NCBI GenBank assembly: GCA_963169595.1
Contig: CAUJFM010000288.1
Coordinates: forward strand, 1 to 6,670
DNA: 6,670 nt
Direction of reading: 5' to 3'
From: Bacteroidota bacterium
Lineage (GTDB): Bacteria; Bacteroidota; Bacteroidia; Flavobacteriales_F; PHOS-HE28
A program made the translations under genes and the position numbers. Under the pieces are notes generated by a model, which was not told the origin of the DNA, made no database searches, and saw only the letters and a list, made by a program, of their open reading frames with translations. This document shows, piece by piece, positions 5,511-6,670 of this stretch; the first letter of the stretch is position 1, and every line of letters starts with the position of its first letter.

Positions 5511-6670
5511 ACCGAACGATCCATTCCCTGGCTGCTGCCGGCCTGCTGGCCCTGCTCAGCCTGTCCTCCTGCGTACCTGCTCTGCGTAGCCGGGAGGCCC
5601 GAAGCGACACGCCGACGGCCTATCCATCCGCAGGCAAGGACACCACGGATGTGGCTGCCGTACCGTGGCAACAGTTCTTCACCGATCCGGACCTGCGGGC
5701 GCTCATCGATACGGCCCTGGCCAACAACCAGGAGCTGAACGTGATGATGCAGGAGATCGAAGTCTCCAAGGCCGAGGTACGTGCGCGCAAGGGCGAGTTC
5801 CTTCCTTTCGTCGACCTCGGTGCGGCCGCAGGCGTGGAGAAAGTGGGGGAGTACACGCGCAATGGTGCGGTGGAGCACCAGTTGCCCGTGCGGGAGGAGC
5901 AGGCCTTTCCGGAGCCCGTGCCCGATCTGCTCGTGAACATGCGGGCCTCATGGGAGCTGGACATCTGGAAGAAGTTGCGCAATGCCCGCAAGGCCGCGAT
6001 GCTGCGCTACCTCGGTACCGTGGAAGGCCGGAACTTCATGGTGACGCACCTCGTGGCCGAGATCGCGAACAGCTACTTCGAGCTGATGGCCCTGGACAAC
6101 CAGCTGGACATCCTGCAGGCGAACATCGCGATCCAGCAGGATGCACTGGAGGTCGTGAAGCTGGAGAAGCAGGCCGCCAAGGTCACCGAGCTGGCCGTGC
6201 GCCGCTTCGAGGCCGAGGTGCTGAAGAACCAGAGCGACCTGTTCGACATCCAGCAGCGCATCACGGAGACGGAGAACCGGATCAACTTCCTGGTGGGCCG
6301 CTATCCACAGCCGATCAAGCGCAATTCAGTCGGTTTCCAGTCCCTCTTTCCGGACGATATCGCCGCGGGCATCCCCGCACAGTTGCTGGCTCATCGCCCG
6401 GATATCCGGCAGGCCGAGCTTGAACTGGAGGCAGCCCGGCTGGATGTGAAGGCGGCCAAGGCCAACTTCTATCCCTCTCTGCGGCTCACGGCAGGGATTG
6501 GGCTGAACGCCTTCAATGGGGCCTATCTGCTGGAAACGCCGGCCTCGCTGCTCTACAATGCGGCTGGTGACCTGGTGGCACCGCTGGTCAACCGGAATGC
6601 GATCAAGGCGGCCTACGCCAGCGCCAGTGCACGCCAGTTGCAGGCGGTGTACGAGTATGAGCGGACGCTG
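5507..6670 (+). CDS. Outer-membrane efflux channel lipoprotein (NodT/OprM-type), 3' end outside window
   Basis: 388 codons from ATG 5507, open at the right edge; the family is usually about 450-490 residues, so roughly 60-100 are missing. The N-terminus is a lipoprotein signal (arginine at 3, hydrophobic core, LSLSSC) with the lipidated cysteine at residue 22. WQQFFTDPDLRALIDTALANNQELN at about 54-78 is the characteristic opening of the first outer-membrane-efflux repeat. Long amphipathic helices rich in Glu, Lys, Gln and Ala follow and would form the periplasmic tunnel. LLAHRPDIRQAELELEAA (R297, P298, D299) is the hallmark opening of the second repeat, and LVAPLVNRN at 356-364 matches the strand-helix motif that follows the second outer-membrane beta segment. 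The protein should trimerise as the exit duct for the adaptor and pump encoded just upstream. The 4-nt ATGA overlap with the pump's stop suggests translational coupling. Confidence 0.95.
   Translation, partial: MNRTIHSLAAAGLLALLSLSSCVPALRSREARSDTPTAYPSAGKDTTDVAAVPWQQFFTDPDLRALIDTALANNQELNVMMQEIEVSKAEVRARKGEFLPFVDLGAAAGVEKVGEYTRNGAVEHQLPVREEQAFPEPVPDLLVNMRASWELDIWKKLRNARKAAMLRYLGTVEGRNFMVTHLVAEIANSYFELMALDNQLDILQANIAIQQDALEVVKLEKQAAKVTELAVRRFEAEVLKNQSDLFDIQQRITETENRINFLVGRYPQPIKRNSVGFQSLFPDDIAAGIPAQLLAHRPDIRQAELELEAARLDVKAAKANFYPSLRLTAGIGLNAFNGAYLLETPASLLYNAAGDLVAPLVNRNAIKAAYASASARQLQAVYEYERTL

Noticed and set aside
5665..6423. Plus-strand ORF of 252 codons inside the outer-membrane channel gene
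   Set aside because: It is an out-of-frame reading of the channel gene, rich in Gly, Arg and Ala, while the frame starting at 5507 carries the family motifs and runs to the window edge.
1..6670. CRISPR array, tRNA, rRNA, insertion sequence or transposase
   Set aside because: No regularly spaced repeats, cloverleaf-like sequence, transposase motif or flanking terminal repeats were seen on either strand.

Overview
The window reads as a piece of a GC-rich Gram-negative chromosome. It carries one partial gene on the minus strand, then a divergent plus-strand group that encodes a tripartite RND (resistance-nodulation-division) efflux pump. I favour a GC-rich member of Bacteroidota. The pump genes have no Shine-Dalgarno-like sequence before their starts, the outer-membrane component is a lipoprotein, and the LOG-family and pump proteins read like Bacteroidota versions from memory. 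This assignment is inference; no rRNA or other marker gene is present.

Layout: positions 1-447 (minus) hold the N-terminal 149 codons of a LOG-family / TIGR00730 Rossmann-fold protein, cut by the left edge. Positions 448-559 are a short divergent intergenic region with the only clearly AT-rich patch in the window and a hairpin. Positions 560-877 (plus) hold an unrecognised 105-codon ORF with a signal-peptide-like start and strongly coding-like third positions (87 of 105 codons end in G or C, counted by hand). Positions 878-1071 are non-coding and structure-rich: three consecutive inverted repeats, then a cluster of ACGT-centred sites including the perfect palindrome GACACGTGTC.

Positions 1072-2241, 2265-5510 and 5507-6670 (plus) encode, in order, the periplasmic adaptor lipoprotein (membrane fusion protein, MFP), the HAE-1/AcrB-type inner-membrane pump, and a NodT/OprM-type outer-membrane channel lipoprotein that runs off the right edge. 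The spacings are 23 nt and a 4-nt ATGA overlap, so the three are very probably one transcription unit. The pump would take amphiphilic substrates from the periplasm or inner membrane using the proton gradient, the adaptor would bridge it to the channel, and the channel would release substrate outside.

The pump keeps the proton-relay residues of AcrB (two Asp at 408/409, Lys 940, Arg 970, Thr 977). It lacks most of the phenylalanines that line AcrB's deep binding pocket, so its substrates probably differ from those of AcrB. No regulator, mobile element, tRNA, rRNA or CRISPR array is visible. The system is a recognisable class; the less expected parts are the small secreted-looking ORF, the structured leader, the altered drug pocket and the charged C-terminal tail of the pump.
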